From contig JAESUT010000227.1 in assembly GCA_016762995.1 (NCBI GenBank), positions 1-6,273 on the forward strand: DNA of 6,273 bases, read 5' to 3'. This stretch comes from Gammaproteobacteria bacterium. Its GTDB lineage: Bacteria > Pseudomonadota > Gammaproteobacteria > Pseudomonadales > Pseudohongiellaceae. The notes under the pieces were generated by a model, which worked only from the letters and a program-made list of their open reading frames with translations, was not told the origin of the DNA and searched no databases. The position numbers were made by a program, and so were the translations under genes. This document shows, piece by piece, positions 1 through 6,136 of the stretch. Within the stretch, counting starts at the first letter, position 1. The number at the start of each line of letters is the position of its first letter.

Positions 1-270
1 AAGGAAGCTAAGAGAAAGGAGTTAATGGATGAGAGAGGAAGGAAGGTCTACAAAACCAGACGAGAGGAGAGACACGAAGAGTCCAAGATTCGATCAGAAA
101 AGCAAATGGAGAAAGACTTGAAACACAAGAGGAAGGCCATTCTCGAAGGCAACGGGATGGTGTTCGGCCACTTCACCCAATTCGATGGTCCCAAACTCGA
201 AAGACTGGTCGGGCGAAAGATGGCTCTCAAGATGAGCAAAGACGAAGTGAAGGATACATGGAAGTTTTAA
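1..270 (+). CDS. 3' end of an unrecognised, highly charged protein (partial; probably not from the same genome)
   Basis: An open frame enters from the left edge and runs 89 codons to TAA at 268-270; the first internal ATG is at 25. The first half is almost all Lys, Arg and Glu (runs such as [12 protein letters not shown]), consistent with a charged helix or coiled coil. The last 45 residues are more globular and include [17 protein letters not shown] do not recognise a family. Arginine is mostly AGA or AGG, and the plus strand is strongly purine-rich, unlike hisB and mutY further right. It converges on the hisH/hydrolase frame and overlaps its last 44 bases. Together with the eukaryote-type hydrolase tail next to it, this suggests a protist or algal segment. 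A chance open frame is less likely, given its length and biased composition. Confidence 0.45.
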   Translation, partial: KEAKRKELMDERGRKVYKTRREERHEESKIRSEKQMEKDLKHKRKAILEGNGMVFGHFTQFDGPKLERLVGRKMALKMSKDEVKDTWKF

Positions 271-475
271 TATCGAAAAGATAAACGTCTTGAGAAGATC
301 CCTTAGTCATCAGGAGCTTGTCATTTGCGAACATGTTGTCTCTCAGAGTCTCCCATTCCATAGTCCTGGAGTTCTCTCGAGCTTCGTCCACGATGAAGTT
401 TGCATAGTGCTGCAACAGCGCTCTGGATTCGCTTGAGTGAGGAACGTCGACGGATGGAGACCAGACGTAAGAAGT
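227..475 (-). other. Gamma-glutamyl hydrolase-like C-terminal tail (foreign part of the chimeric hisH frame)
   Basis: After HPEK the frame reads [16 protein letters not shown], then [19 protein letters not shown], then a polar stretch and finally SSQDVYLFD. This is the C-terminal signature of gamma-glutamyl hydrolase (peptidase family C26), which removes polyglutamate from folates. As I recall human GGH, it has HPEK-AP-Y-EW, an IxHxPxA stretch, a helix ending FFVNEARKNN, and a terminal CYIFD, all in the same order and spacing. Nothing in HisH explains these residues. The family normally ends near VYLFD (about position 270); the frame adds about 14 more residues and overlaps the convergent gene. 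Such hydrolases are mostly eukaryotic. Only this C-terminal piece is present; its own N-terminal half is replaced by HisH. Confidence 0.75.
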
Positions 476-1072
476 CTTCTCGGGGTGGAACTGGACTGCA
501 AAAATATTGCTGTCAGCGAGTGCGGCCACAAAGTCATACCCGTAATTCGTCGTTCCGGTAACCATGCCTTGCTGCTGCGCCTCTACATAGTAGCTATGGA
601 CAAAATAGAAACGGCTATTGTCTGGCACGTCTTTCCATAGAGGGTGATCGCGGCTCTGGCTTACTTGATTCCAACCCATGTGCGGCACTTTTAGACGCTG
701 ACCATCAGCGCCCCGAAGATCGTCACCAAAATATCGGACCTCTCCATCGAGGAAGCCTAGACATTCGACGCCGCCATTCTCTTCACTTGCACTCATTAAC
801 GCCTGCATGCCGACACAGATTGCAAGTACCGGCTTAGAGTGAATCGCATCTTTCACGATCTGATCGACATCCAGCCGCCGAATTTCCGCCATGCAATCTC
901 GAATTGCTCCTACACCGGGAAAGATAACGCGATCAGCCTCAGCTATTACATTTGAATCTGCGGTCACGATAACCTCAACCGACTCATTCAGTTCGCGGCC
1001 TACATGTTCCAGTGCCTTTGCAACCGAATGCAGGTTACCCATGCCGTAATCAATTACTGCGATCTTATTCAT
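227..1072 (-). CDS. hisH: HisH (imidazole glycerol phosphate synthase glutaminase subunit) joined in frame to a gamma-glutamyl-hydrolase-like C-terminus
   Basis: HisH hydrolyses glutamine and passes ammonia to HisF to make imidazole glycerol phosphate and AICAR in histidine synthesis. The N-terminal 199 residues are clear His[16 protein letters not shown] at the start, the oxyanion region FPGVGA, the nucleophile elbow AICVGMQAL (Cys86 counted from the ATG), PHMGWN, FVHSYY, and the triad His/Glu in FHPEK (His196, Glu198). A normal HisH ends 10-20 residues later. Here the frame runs on for 82 residues that match gamma-glutamyl hydrolase instead (separate entry). I chose ATG 1070-1072 because it gives the family start [10 protein letters not shown]; an in-frame TTG at 1085-1087 would add five residues. 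Neither has a strong ribosome site. hisB lies 79 bp upstream on the same strand. The HisH identity is certain; the continuity of the whole frame is not. Confidence 0.9.
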   Translation of the reverse strand: MNKIAVIDYGMGNLHSVAKALEHVGRELNESVEVIVTADSNVIAEADRVIFPGVGAIRDCMAEIRRLDVDQIVKDAIHSKPVLAICVGMQALMSASEENGGVECLGFLDGEVRYFGDDLRGADGQRLKVPHMGWNQVSQSRDHPLWKDVPDNSRFYFVHSYYVEAQQQGMVTGTTNYGYDFVAALADSNIFAVQFHPEKTSYVWSPSVDVPHSSESRALLQHYANFIVDEARENSRTMEWETLRDNMFANDKLLMTKGSSQDVYLFDIKTSMYPSLRLCSS

Positions 1073-1151
1073 CTGAGAACTAGTCAAGGTTGATTCGATT
1101 AGCGTGCTTTAAAAAAGGAGTTAGAAGGCTCTACCAGCCAGGCCAGCAGCC
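1073..1151 (-). other. hisB–hisH spacer
   Basis: This is 79 bp of minus-strand spacer without a gene, long for a his operon in which hisB and hisH are usually nearly adjacent. Just after hisB it contains a weak hairpin (GGCT-GGTAG-AGCC, 4-bp stem), followed some bases later by a run of six T in the transcript direction. The stem is too short to call a terminator, so cotranscription of hisB and hisH is still the better reading. Confidence 0.3.
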
Positions 1152-1736
1152 TTATAGCGACCCTTTCGTAGATGGGATAACGCCCTCTTGTCGAGGATCG
1201 GCTTCGATGGCCATACGCACAGCGCGACCGAAAGCCTTAAATATAGTCTCAATCTGATGGTGTGCATTCTTGCCGCGAATATTGTCGATGTGCAGCGTCA
1301 CCAAAGAGTGGTTCACAAAGCCCTGAAAGAACTCGTGAAACAAATCGACATCAAATGCACCTACAGTGCCTTTGACGAATTGAACATGATAATCCAATCC
1401 CGGCCGACCCGAAAAATCAATTACTACACGGGAGAGCGCTTCATCGAGTGGCACATAGGCGTGCCCATATCGACGAATCCCAGTCCTGTCTAGAGCTTTA
1501 TTAAAAGCCTGCCCAAGCGTGATGCCGATATCTTCAACCGTGTGATGCGCGTCGATCTCAAGATCGCCCACCGCCTTCACGGATATATCGATTAGCCCGT
1601 GCCGCGCTATCTGATCCAGCATGTGGTCTAGAAACGGTAGTCCAGTATCGACTTCAAGTTCGCCGGTGCCATCGAGGTTCACGGCAACCGAAATCTGTGT
1701 TTCCTTGGTATTACGTTCTACTGATGCTGTTCTCAT
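1152..1736 (-). CDS. hisB: Imidazoleglycerol-phosphate dehydratase HisB (monofunctional)
   Basis: Catalyses dehydration of imidazole glycerol phosphate to imidazole acetol phosphate, the sixth step of histidine synthesis; cytoplasmic, a Mn-dependent 24-mer in known family members. From ATG 1734-1736 the protein is 194 residues, the normal length for the single-domain enzyme. It begins [17 protein letters not shown] and carries the metal-binding motifs FLDHML (His38), DAHHTVED (His64, His65, Glu68) and NAHHQIE (His159, His160, Glu163), plus the RPGLDY region. It has no N-terminal histidinol-phosphatase domain, unlike the bifunctional enterobacterial protein. A TTG at 1785-1787 would add 17 residues unlike the family start, so I rejected it. 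The Shine-Dalgarno upstream of the ATG is weak. It is the first gene of the leftward his cluster, with hisH downstream. Confidence 0.95.
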   Translation of the reverse strand: MRTASVERNTKETQISVAVNLDGTGELEVDTGLPFLDHMLDQIARHGLIDISVKAVGDLEIDAHHTVEDIGITLGQAFNKALDRTGIRRYGHAYVPLDEALSRVVIDFSGRPGLDYHVQFVKGTVGAFDVDLFHEFFQGFVNHSLVTLHIDNIRGKNAHHQIETIFKAFGRAVRMAIEADPRQEGVIPSTKGSL

Positions 1737-2034
1737 TAGTTCGGTCACTGTAGTTGGGATTGCCAGTATGCGCGCCTGGATAACCAATGCCGCTGCTTGC
1801 TATAAAGCAGGGTTTCACGCCCCGCTGGAATGCACGCATTATAATGCCCGCTCCAGCGCAATGAAAGCAGCAACTGCGGGCAATTTGAGCCCCGCCCTCG
1901 ACCTGCGAGCTCCATCGTGCAAGTAACAAGTCAATCCGTTAAACTAGTCGGCCAGCAAGGCTAGGAGCACCAGCCCTGCTCATTTGAGACTTCAAGTAGG
2001 CCTGAACACCTCAGACCACCAGTATTGGGAATAA
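1737..2034. other. Divergent intergenic region between hisB and asmA
   Basis: About 298 bp with no credible gene; it must carry the promoters for leftward hisBH and rightward asmA. Visible structures are a palindrome GCATTATAATGC (1836-1847), which puts TATAAT on both strands, a hairpin CTGCTT-6 nt-AAGCAG (1793-1810) that would sit in the hisB leader, and a 7-bp inverted repeat TGCCCGC/GCGGGCA (1845-1851 and 1876-1882). I see no convincing -35/-10 pair for asmA. The weak sequence GGGA (2027-2030) is the only candidate ribosome site for it. I see no histidine-rich leader peptide. Confidence 0.5.
1838..1843 (-). promoter_or_regulatory. Candidate -10 box for hisBH
   Basis: The minus strand reads a perfect TATAAT here, about 100 bp upstream of the hisB ATG. 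No good -35 is present: the hexamer 17 bp upstream is TTTCAT and the one at 18 bp is CTTTCA. It would give a leader of roughly 95 nt. Because the site is palindromic, the same core also exists rightward (1840-1845), where the -35 position is no better. Confidence 0.3.
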
Positions 2035-4143
2035 ATGATTAAGAAACTCGCTAAATTGCTTCTTGGGCTAATCCTGCTATCGATAGTAGCGGGGGTAATC
2101 CTGCTAATGTCTGTGAATACAGATCAGAATAAAGCAGCAATTCAGGCTGCCGTCTTATCAAGCACCGGTTATGAACTCACCATCGCAGGGGATATGGACA
2201 TCTCGTTTTTCCCTTCTGTAGGCTTAACCCTCAATGATGTACGACTCAAAAACCCAAGATCTCCCCAGGAACTCGCCTCCACAACAGCAGCCTTGCTTCA
2301 GGTAGATTTACGCGCCTTGATCGGCGGTGAAATCTTTATCCGCGAGCTATCAACCGAAGACTTTCATATCAACTACTACATTGATGCCGATGGAAAGAGC
2401 AACTGGGATATTGAGACTCCCAGCCTCAATAACAATTCCCGCCCGGCCACGTCTGACCCACAGTCCATTCAACAATCCATTCAACAGCAGAGCAACCCAG
2501 CTCCCTCCGACACAAACTCCAAAATTGTCAGGGTTTCCTTCGAACGCCTCAAGATCGATAACGCCAGCATCGACATACAAGACCTGTCACAAGGTCTGCG
2601 TTACAGCGTCAGTAATCTCAACCTCACGAGCAGCAACACCAACATTGAAGGGAATCCGTTTGATGTTGATGTGAACTTCACCTTCCTAAACAACGGTATG
2701 ACCAAGCCTATAGCGATGGGTTTCCGCAGCAACGTTACTGCCGATATAAGTGCGGGTAACATCGATGTGCAAAATATTAGCTTCAATGTCACGCCACTGT
2801 TATTGCAAGGCGAGTTGCATATAAGTGGACTAAACGACTCCGTCACGTTTGACGGCTCTCTCTCCTCAAACGATTTCGATGTCTTCGGCCTACTGCAAAC
2901 CATTGGCATTCGAGATAGCGAGCTTGACGCGACTAGTTCGCTATTTTCAATCGCAGAAAACCCACAGGCAAGCGTTGAAGCAAGATTTAGCGGCGACGAG
3001 TTCGGCATTGTCATTACTGAGTTAATTGCAAGATTGTCAGAAAGCAGAATAGAAGCCGTGGCCGAGATCCGATTTTCCACCGACCTATCGCCAGCGAACA
3101 TTAGTTATGAAATAGCTGGAAATCAGATTGATATCTCGCCCTTCTTAGATTCAGAAACCACAACAGACACCACAGCAATCGCCAGCAACAGGGTGATTGT
3201 AATCGAACCTAACGATGCCGTTACCGCGCCACCTGCCCCCGTTTTGAGCACCGCGATTCCTAGCCAGCTGCTCAACTCTTTCAATGTTTTAGGCTCAATC
3301 GCGATCGAATCAGTAGTAGCGAATGACCGGTTATTTACCGGCATCAATGTTTTTACTAATGTCGAAGACGGTGTACTGGATATTGAGCTACAGCCTGTTG
3401 CAACTTTCGAGGGAAGCGTCGCAGGCAATATACGAATAGACGGCCGCAATGAGGTAGCTGCTCTTAGCACGCAGCTCGTCATTAGCCAATTGAACCTAGT
3501 AGACCTGGCGCCCAGCGTATCTCGACTCAACTCAGTTACCGGCAATCTAGACGTCGACGTTGACCTTACTGCTGCTGGGCAAACCACCAGTGAAATAATG
3601 GATTCACTGAACGGCTCCATCACCTTTGCAGTTACCAATAACAGCGTTGATATCGGCGTAATAAAGCAGGTGTTCACGGCGATTTCTGCACTCAGCCCTA
3701 GCGGGGGCGCTATTGAGCAGTGGCCGGACGTAATTCGCTTTGCAGAGCTTGGCGGCTTCATCCTTCTCAATAATGGGCTTTCTGAAAATCAGCAGCTCAA
3801 TCTACGCATGGATAATTTCGACATCTCAGGTACAGGCGGTATAGATCTACAGCAGGAAAATTTCAACTACGACCTGCAATTCACAATCCTTGGCGAACCT
3901 TACCTGCAAACAATACAAGTAGACGATCTCTATCACGACGTAGCCTGGCCGGTAGTTTGCGCAGCAGCTTTCGAGGACGAGGTGAATCAATATTGCCGCC
4001 CTGATTTTACTCAGGTCCGAGGAATATTTACGCAGCTAGGCACAAACGCCGTGATAGACCGCCTCGATGAAGTCATCAGCGACCAGCTTCCGCCCGAAGT
4101 ACGAGACGGCGTACGGGGCCTGCTTCGCAATCTTTTCAATTAG
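2035..4143 (+). CDS. asmA: AsmA family protein (inner-membrane-anchored, periplasmic)
   Basis: AsmA-family proteins are anchored in the inner membrane with a large periplasmic beta-rich body. They are tied to outer-membrane biogenesis and are thought to help move phospholipids between membranes (relatives TamB, YhdP, YdbH). The 702-residue product has a single N-terminal hydrophobic segment (about residues 5-26) after a short KK-rich cytoplasmic start. The AsmA N-terminal domain follows, with AALLQVDLRALIGGEIFIREL (split here as AALLQVDLRAL and IGGEIFIREL, residues 85-105) and the NWDIE strand. A Gln/Ser/Asn/Pro-rich linker spans about residues 131-162, with a duplicated SIQQ. A long repetitive beta region follows, then a C-terminal DUF with WPVVC and a second Cys 12 residues on (Cys642, Cys654), which may pair in the periplasm. 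mutY begins 20 bp downstream, a typical neighbourhood. The start is fixed by the membrane anchor. Confidence 0.88.
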   Translation: MIKKLAKLLLGLILLSIVAGVILLMSVNTDQNKAAIQAAVLSSTGYELTIAGDMDISFFPSVGLTLNDVRLKNPRSPQELASTTAALLQVDLRALIGGEIFIRELSTEDFHINYYIDADGKSNWDIETPSLNNNSRPATSDPQSIQQSIQQQSNPAPSDTNSKIVRVSFERLKIDNASIDIQDLSQGLRYSVSNLNLTSSNTNIEGNPFDVDVNFTFLNNGMTKPIAMGFRSNVTADISAGNIDVQNISFNVTPLLLQGELHISGLNDSVTFDGSLSSNDFDVFGLLQTIGIRDSELDATSSLFSIAENPQASVEARFSGDEFGIVITELIARLSESRIEAVAEIRFSTDLSPANISYEIAGNQIDISPFLDSETTTDTTAIASNRVIVIEPNDAVTAPPAPVLSTAIPSQLLNSFNVLGSIAIESVVANDRLFTGINVFTNVEDGVLDIELQPVATFEGSVAGNIRIDGRNEVAALSTQLVISQLNLVDLAPSVSRLNSVTGNLDVDVDLTAAGQTTSEIMDSLNGSITFAVTNNSVDIGVIKQVFTAISALSPSGGAIEQWPDVIRFAELGGFILLNNGLSENQQLNLRMDNFDISGTGGIDLQQENFNYDLQFTILGEPYLQTIQVDDLYHDVAWPVVCAAAFEDEVNQYCRPDFTQVRGIFTQLGTNAVIDRLDEVISDQLPPEVRDGVRGLLRNLFN

Positions 4144-4163
4144 CACTTCGATCGAATCGGCCT

Positions 4164-5225
4164 ATGCCAAGCACTGAACACCTCTTCGCCCAGCGACTCC
4201 TCAAATGGTTTGACCAACACGGTCGCCACGACCTCCCATGGCAAACCGATCGCACACCCTATCGCGTGTGGATCTCAGAAATCATGTTGCAACAGACTCA
4301 AGTTAGCACCGTCATTCCCTACTTCGAACGCTTCATGGATCGGTTCCGCACAATACAAGAGTTGGCGGCGGCAGAGACCGATCAAGTTCTACATCTTTGG
4401 ACAGGTTTGGGCTACTACGCCCGTGCACGCAATCTACACAAAGCGGCCAAGGTTATCGTACAAACCCACGGAGGCTCATTCCCTGATACCGTTCAAGGCC
4501 TAATAGAACTGGATGGAATTGGACAGTCCACCGCAGGCGCTATCGCGGCGATCTCCCTAGGTGTCCGCGCTCCGATTCTCGACGGCAATGTAAAACGCGT
4601 CCTAGCTCGGTACCACTGTATTTCCGGATGGCCCGAACAGTCCTCAGTAAAGAAACAACTATGGGACATCGCAGAAGCACTAACTCCCCATGATCGTGTA
4701 GATGACTACACACAGGCAATCATGGACCTTGGCGCAACTGTATGCACCCGCAGCAAACCCTCGTGCCAGGACTGCCCCTTTCAGCTCGACTGTGAAGCGT
4801 ATCAACAAGATCGTGTGACTGAATTCCCCGGCAAGAAAGCAAAGAAAACGCTTCCGGTTAAATCAGTAGCGATGTTTATTCTTCAGAACGCGCTTGGAGA
4901 AGTACTCTTAGAGAAGAGACCTGCCACAGGAATCTGGGGGTCACTCTATAGCCTGCCCGAATCGGCGGGGCCGGGCTCTACACCTATACTTGCGGGCGCG
5001 CCTATTGACAACCGAACGGTACGCGAGAGTGAAGAGATGGAGAAAATTCGCCACAGTTTTTCACACTATCATCTGGACATTACCCCGGTACGCATCCAAG
5101 CCACTCAACTAGATGAAATAGCGGAAACCGATCGCTGGCTCTGGTACCCTTTAGACCATTCTCTAGAAGTTGGATTGGCGGCTCCGGTAAAGAAACTCCT
5201 CTCCAAATTGGCCGAGAACTCATAA
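4164..5225 (+). CDS. mutY: Adenine DNA glycosylase MutY
   Basis: Removes adenine mispaired with 8-oxoguanine, preventing G:C to T:A transversions (GO repair with MutT and MutM). The 353-residue protein is family length. Visible in order: the catalytic-Glu motif WISEIMLQQTQV (Glu39); HLWTGLGYYARARNL; the helix-hairpin-helix LDGIGQSTAGAI (116-127); catalytic Asp140 in ILDGNVKRVLAR; the [4Fe-4S] ligands Cys194, Cys201, Cys204 and Cys210 in the canonical C-x6-C-x2-C-x5-C spacing; and a C-terminal NUDIX-like 8-oxoG-recognition domain (about 232-350) with HSFSHYHLDI (297-306). One oddity is that the hairpin reads LDGIGQ where the family usually has LPGVGR. ATG 4164 begins 20 bp after asmA; yggX starts 30 bp downstream, so the three are probably cotranscribed. 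There is no clear Shine-Dalgarno. Confidence 0.97.
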   Translation: MPSTEHLFAQRLLKWFDQHGRHDLPWQTDRTPYRVWISEIMLQQTQVSTVIPYFERFMDRFRTIQELAAAETDQVLHLWTGLGYYARARNLHKAAKVIVQTHGGSFPDTVQGLIELDGIGQSTAGAIAAISLGVRAPILDGNVKRVLARYHCISGWPEQSSVKKQLWDIAEALTPHDRVDDYTQAIMDLGATVCTRSKPSCQDCPFQLDCEAYQQDRVTEFPGKKAKKTLPVKSVAMFILQNALGEVLLEKRPATGIWGSLYSLPESAGPGSTPILAGAPIDNRTVRESEEMEKIRHSFSHYHLDITPVRIQATQLDEIAETDRWLWYPLDHSLEVGLAAPVKKLLSKLAENS

Positions 5226-5255
5226 CATTTTTCACAGCAACTACCGAGAACAGCT

Positions 5256-5528
5256 ATGTCACGCATGGTCCATTGCAAAAAGTATGACAAAGAACTACCC
5301 GCCCTGGCAGCACCTCCCTATCCTGGCCCAAAGGGGCAAGAAATCTTTGATACCGTGTCACAGCAAGCTTGGAGTGAGTGGCAGTCGCAGCAAACCATGC
5401 TAATTAACGAAAAACAGCTCAATATGATGAATGCGGACGACCGCAAATACCTGCAATCCGAGATGGATAAGTTCCTCAACAACGAGGATTTCGACAAAGC
5501 CGAGGGCTATGTACCCGAAAGCGAGTAA
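5256..5528 (+). CDS. yggX: Fe(II)-trafficking protein YggX
   Basis: A small cytoplasmic protein that buffers or traffics ferrous iron and protects Fe-S enzymes from oxidative damage in Salmonella and E. coli. The 90-residue product matches the family end to end: MSRMVHC with the conserved Cys7, the [18 protein letters not shown] block, the hallmark [21 protein letters not shown] (in two parts: [21 protein letters not shown]), and EGYVPE at the end. It follows mutY by 30 bp with a modest GAGA about 6 nt upstream of the ATG. Pairing with mutY is common in Gammaproteobacteria and makes sense because MutY carries an Fe-S cluster. No Rho-independent terminator is seen before the next promoter. Confidence 0.96.
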   Translation: MSRMVHCKKYDKELPALAAPPYPGPKGQEIFDTVSQQAWSEWQSQQTMLINEKQLNMMNADDRKYLQSEMDKFLNNEDFDKAEGYVPESE

Positions 5529-5542
5529 ATTCGCCGCCCCGC

Positions 5543-5571
5543 TTGACTAAAAAGCCCAGATTCTATTTAAT
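5543..5571 (+). promoter_or_regulatory. Sigma70 promoter for tRNA-Phe
   Basis: TTGACT (5543-5548) and TTTAAT (5566-5571) each match the consensus at five of six bases with an exact 17-bp spacer. The following ACGCGGC is a GC-rich discriminator typical of stringently controlled stable-RNA promoters. Transcription should start near 5578, giving a leader of about 165 nt before the tRNA. It begins only 15 bp after the yggX stop. An 8-bp hairpin (5573-5592, one G-T pair, GCAG loop) overlaps the start region. Confidence 0.7.
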
Positions 5572-5610
5572 ACGCGGCTTGCAGAAGTCGCGCTTATCTA
5601 AATCAATTCA

Positions 5611-5743
5611 CTGATTTTAAGCGTCGCGAGCGAAGATGAGACGAGGCGAAGACCGAATCGAGGGAGGGAGCTTACATTGGTAAGTGACCGAGTGAGATAT
5701 CGGGCTTCAACGAAGTATCACCGAGCGCAGCAGATCAAAAAAT
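5611..5743 (+). ncRNA. Structured purine-rich leader of the tRNA-Phe transcript (possible dispersed repeat)
   Basis: No gene is present between yggX and the tRNA. This stretch is unusual: it is GA-rich on the plus strand, with GAG-CGAAGA and GAGG-CGAAGA about 16 nt apart and further GACCGAG and CACCGAGCG words. It holds two small hairpins: CTTAC-ATTG-GTAAG (5671-5684) and CTTC-AAC-GAAG inside a GATA/TATC frame (about 5696-5719). It lies between the tRNA promoter and the mature tRNA, so it would be transcribed and then removed by 5' processing. My unverified impression is that very similar sequence (CTTACAT-n-GTAAGTGACCGAG) recurs between genes in many Gammaproteobacteria. Function unknown. 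Confidence 0.4.
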
Positions 5744-5808
<65 letters not shown>

Positions 5809-5819
<11 letters not shown>

Positions 5820-5871
5820 TACACAAAACAGCCTCGCTTTCAGCGGGGCTTTTTTGTGTATGGTGCCCAGG
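5809..5871. repeat. 63-nt inverted repeat that includes the tRNA-Phe 3' end and the terminator
   Basis: Left arm 5809-5828 (CCTGGGCACCA, then TACACAAAA) is the exact reverse complement of right arm 5852-5871. Together with the terminator stem inside, the whole 63 nt folds with one mismatch (5829/5851) and one T-G pair. The right arm is an inverted copy of the last 11 nt of the tRNA including CCA, plus 9 nt of flank. Confidence 0.9.
5831..5855 (+). terminator. Rho-independent terminator after tRNA-Phe (works on both strands)
   Basis: GCCTCGCT (5831-5838) pairs with AGCGGGGC (5842-5849), an 8-bp stem with one T-G pair and a TTC loop, followed by six T (5850-5855). AAAA just upstream (5825-5828) gives a T run on the minus strand, so the same hairpin can end leftward transcription coming from the right edge. 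It begins 11 nt after the tRNA CCA. Confidence 0.9.
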
Positions 5872-5952
5872 GATTGGATGAGAGCCATCGATATGGTTCG
5901 GCTGTGCGCCAGCAATTTGCAACGAGCGCAAAGCGCGAAGCCCACTGGAGGA

Positions 5953-5974
5953 CAAACAGGCCTAAGCCTGTTTG
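5953..5974. repeat. Perfect 9-bp hairpin
   Basis: CAAACAGGC and GCCTGTTTG are separated by CTAA. Neither strand has a T run after it, so it is not an intrinsic terminator. It lies in the gene-poor stretch 5872-6011, in which I see no other feature beyond a small GCGC-AAA-GCGC inverted repeat. Confidence 0.6.
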
Positions 5975-6011
5975 GATTCTTCCGCCCCTGCCCGACCCGC
6001 CATCGTTTTTC

Positions 6012-6041
6012 AAAAGTAAGTCTGCCCCCATTTATTCCTAA
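6012..6041 (-). repeat. Possible REP/transposase-associated flank sequence
   Basis: On the minus strand this reads TTAGGAATAAATGGGG followed by GCAGACTTACTTTT. The core AAATGGGG-n-CAGA resembles the short flanks I recall around IS200-like Y1 (REP-associated) transposase genes in Gammaproteobacteria. No transposase is present in the window, so this would be a remnant or a solo copy. It coincides with the point where the small minus-strand gene at 6119 loses plausible protein character. Confidence 0.3.
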
Positions 6042-6127
6042 TCTATCGATCACATCGAGGTCAGCCTGACCTGCAGGAACGACCTCACCTTCTTTGCCAT
6101 CATCATCATCGTCGCTCATAAAAACAA

Positions 6128-6132
6128 TCCTT
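6128..6132 (-). promoter_or_regulatory. Ribosome binding site for the small minus-strand gene
   Basis: AAGGA on the minus strand with an 8-nt spacer to ATG 6117-6119. This is the clearest Shine-Dalgarno in the window and the main reason to think this start is, or was, used. Confidence 0.6.
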
Positions 6133-6136
6133 GCTG

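Noticed and set aside
437..640. A plus-strand frame inside hisH
   Set aside because: Antisense shadow of the clear HisH active-site region.
1111..1151. Terminator between hisB and hisH
   Set aside because: The hairpin stem is only 4 bp and is separated from the T run; too weak to call.
1737..1787. TTG at 1785-1787 as the hisB start
   Set aside because: It adds 17 residues not found in the family; ATG 1734-1736 gives the usual length and start.
1711..1929. A 72-codon minus-strand frame and an opposing plus-strand frame over the hisB 5' end
   Set aside because: They overlap hisB in another frame and the intergenic promoter region, with no family character or ribosome site.
2461..2490. Short direct repeat (CCATTCAACA) in asmA
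   Set aside because: Encodes the duplicated SIQQ in a low-complexity linker; a coding microduplication, not a mobile or CRISPR repeat.
3123..3770. A 215-codon open frame on the minus strand inside asmA
   Set aside because: It is fully antisense to the well-supported asmA frame, is Ser/Thr/Leu-rich with no domain pattern, and has no ribosome site.
5611..5743. CRISPR-like or tandem repeat array in the tRNA leader
   Set aside because: The GAG-CGAAGA words are short, imperfect and not regularly spaced by unique spacers.
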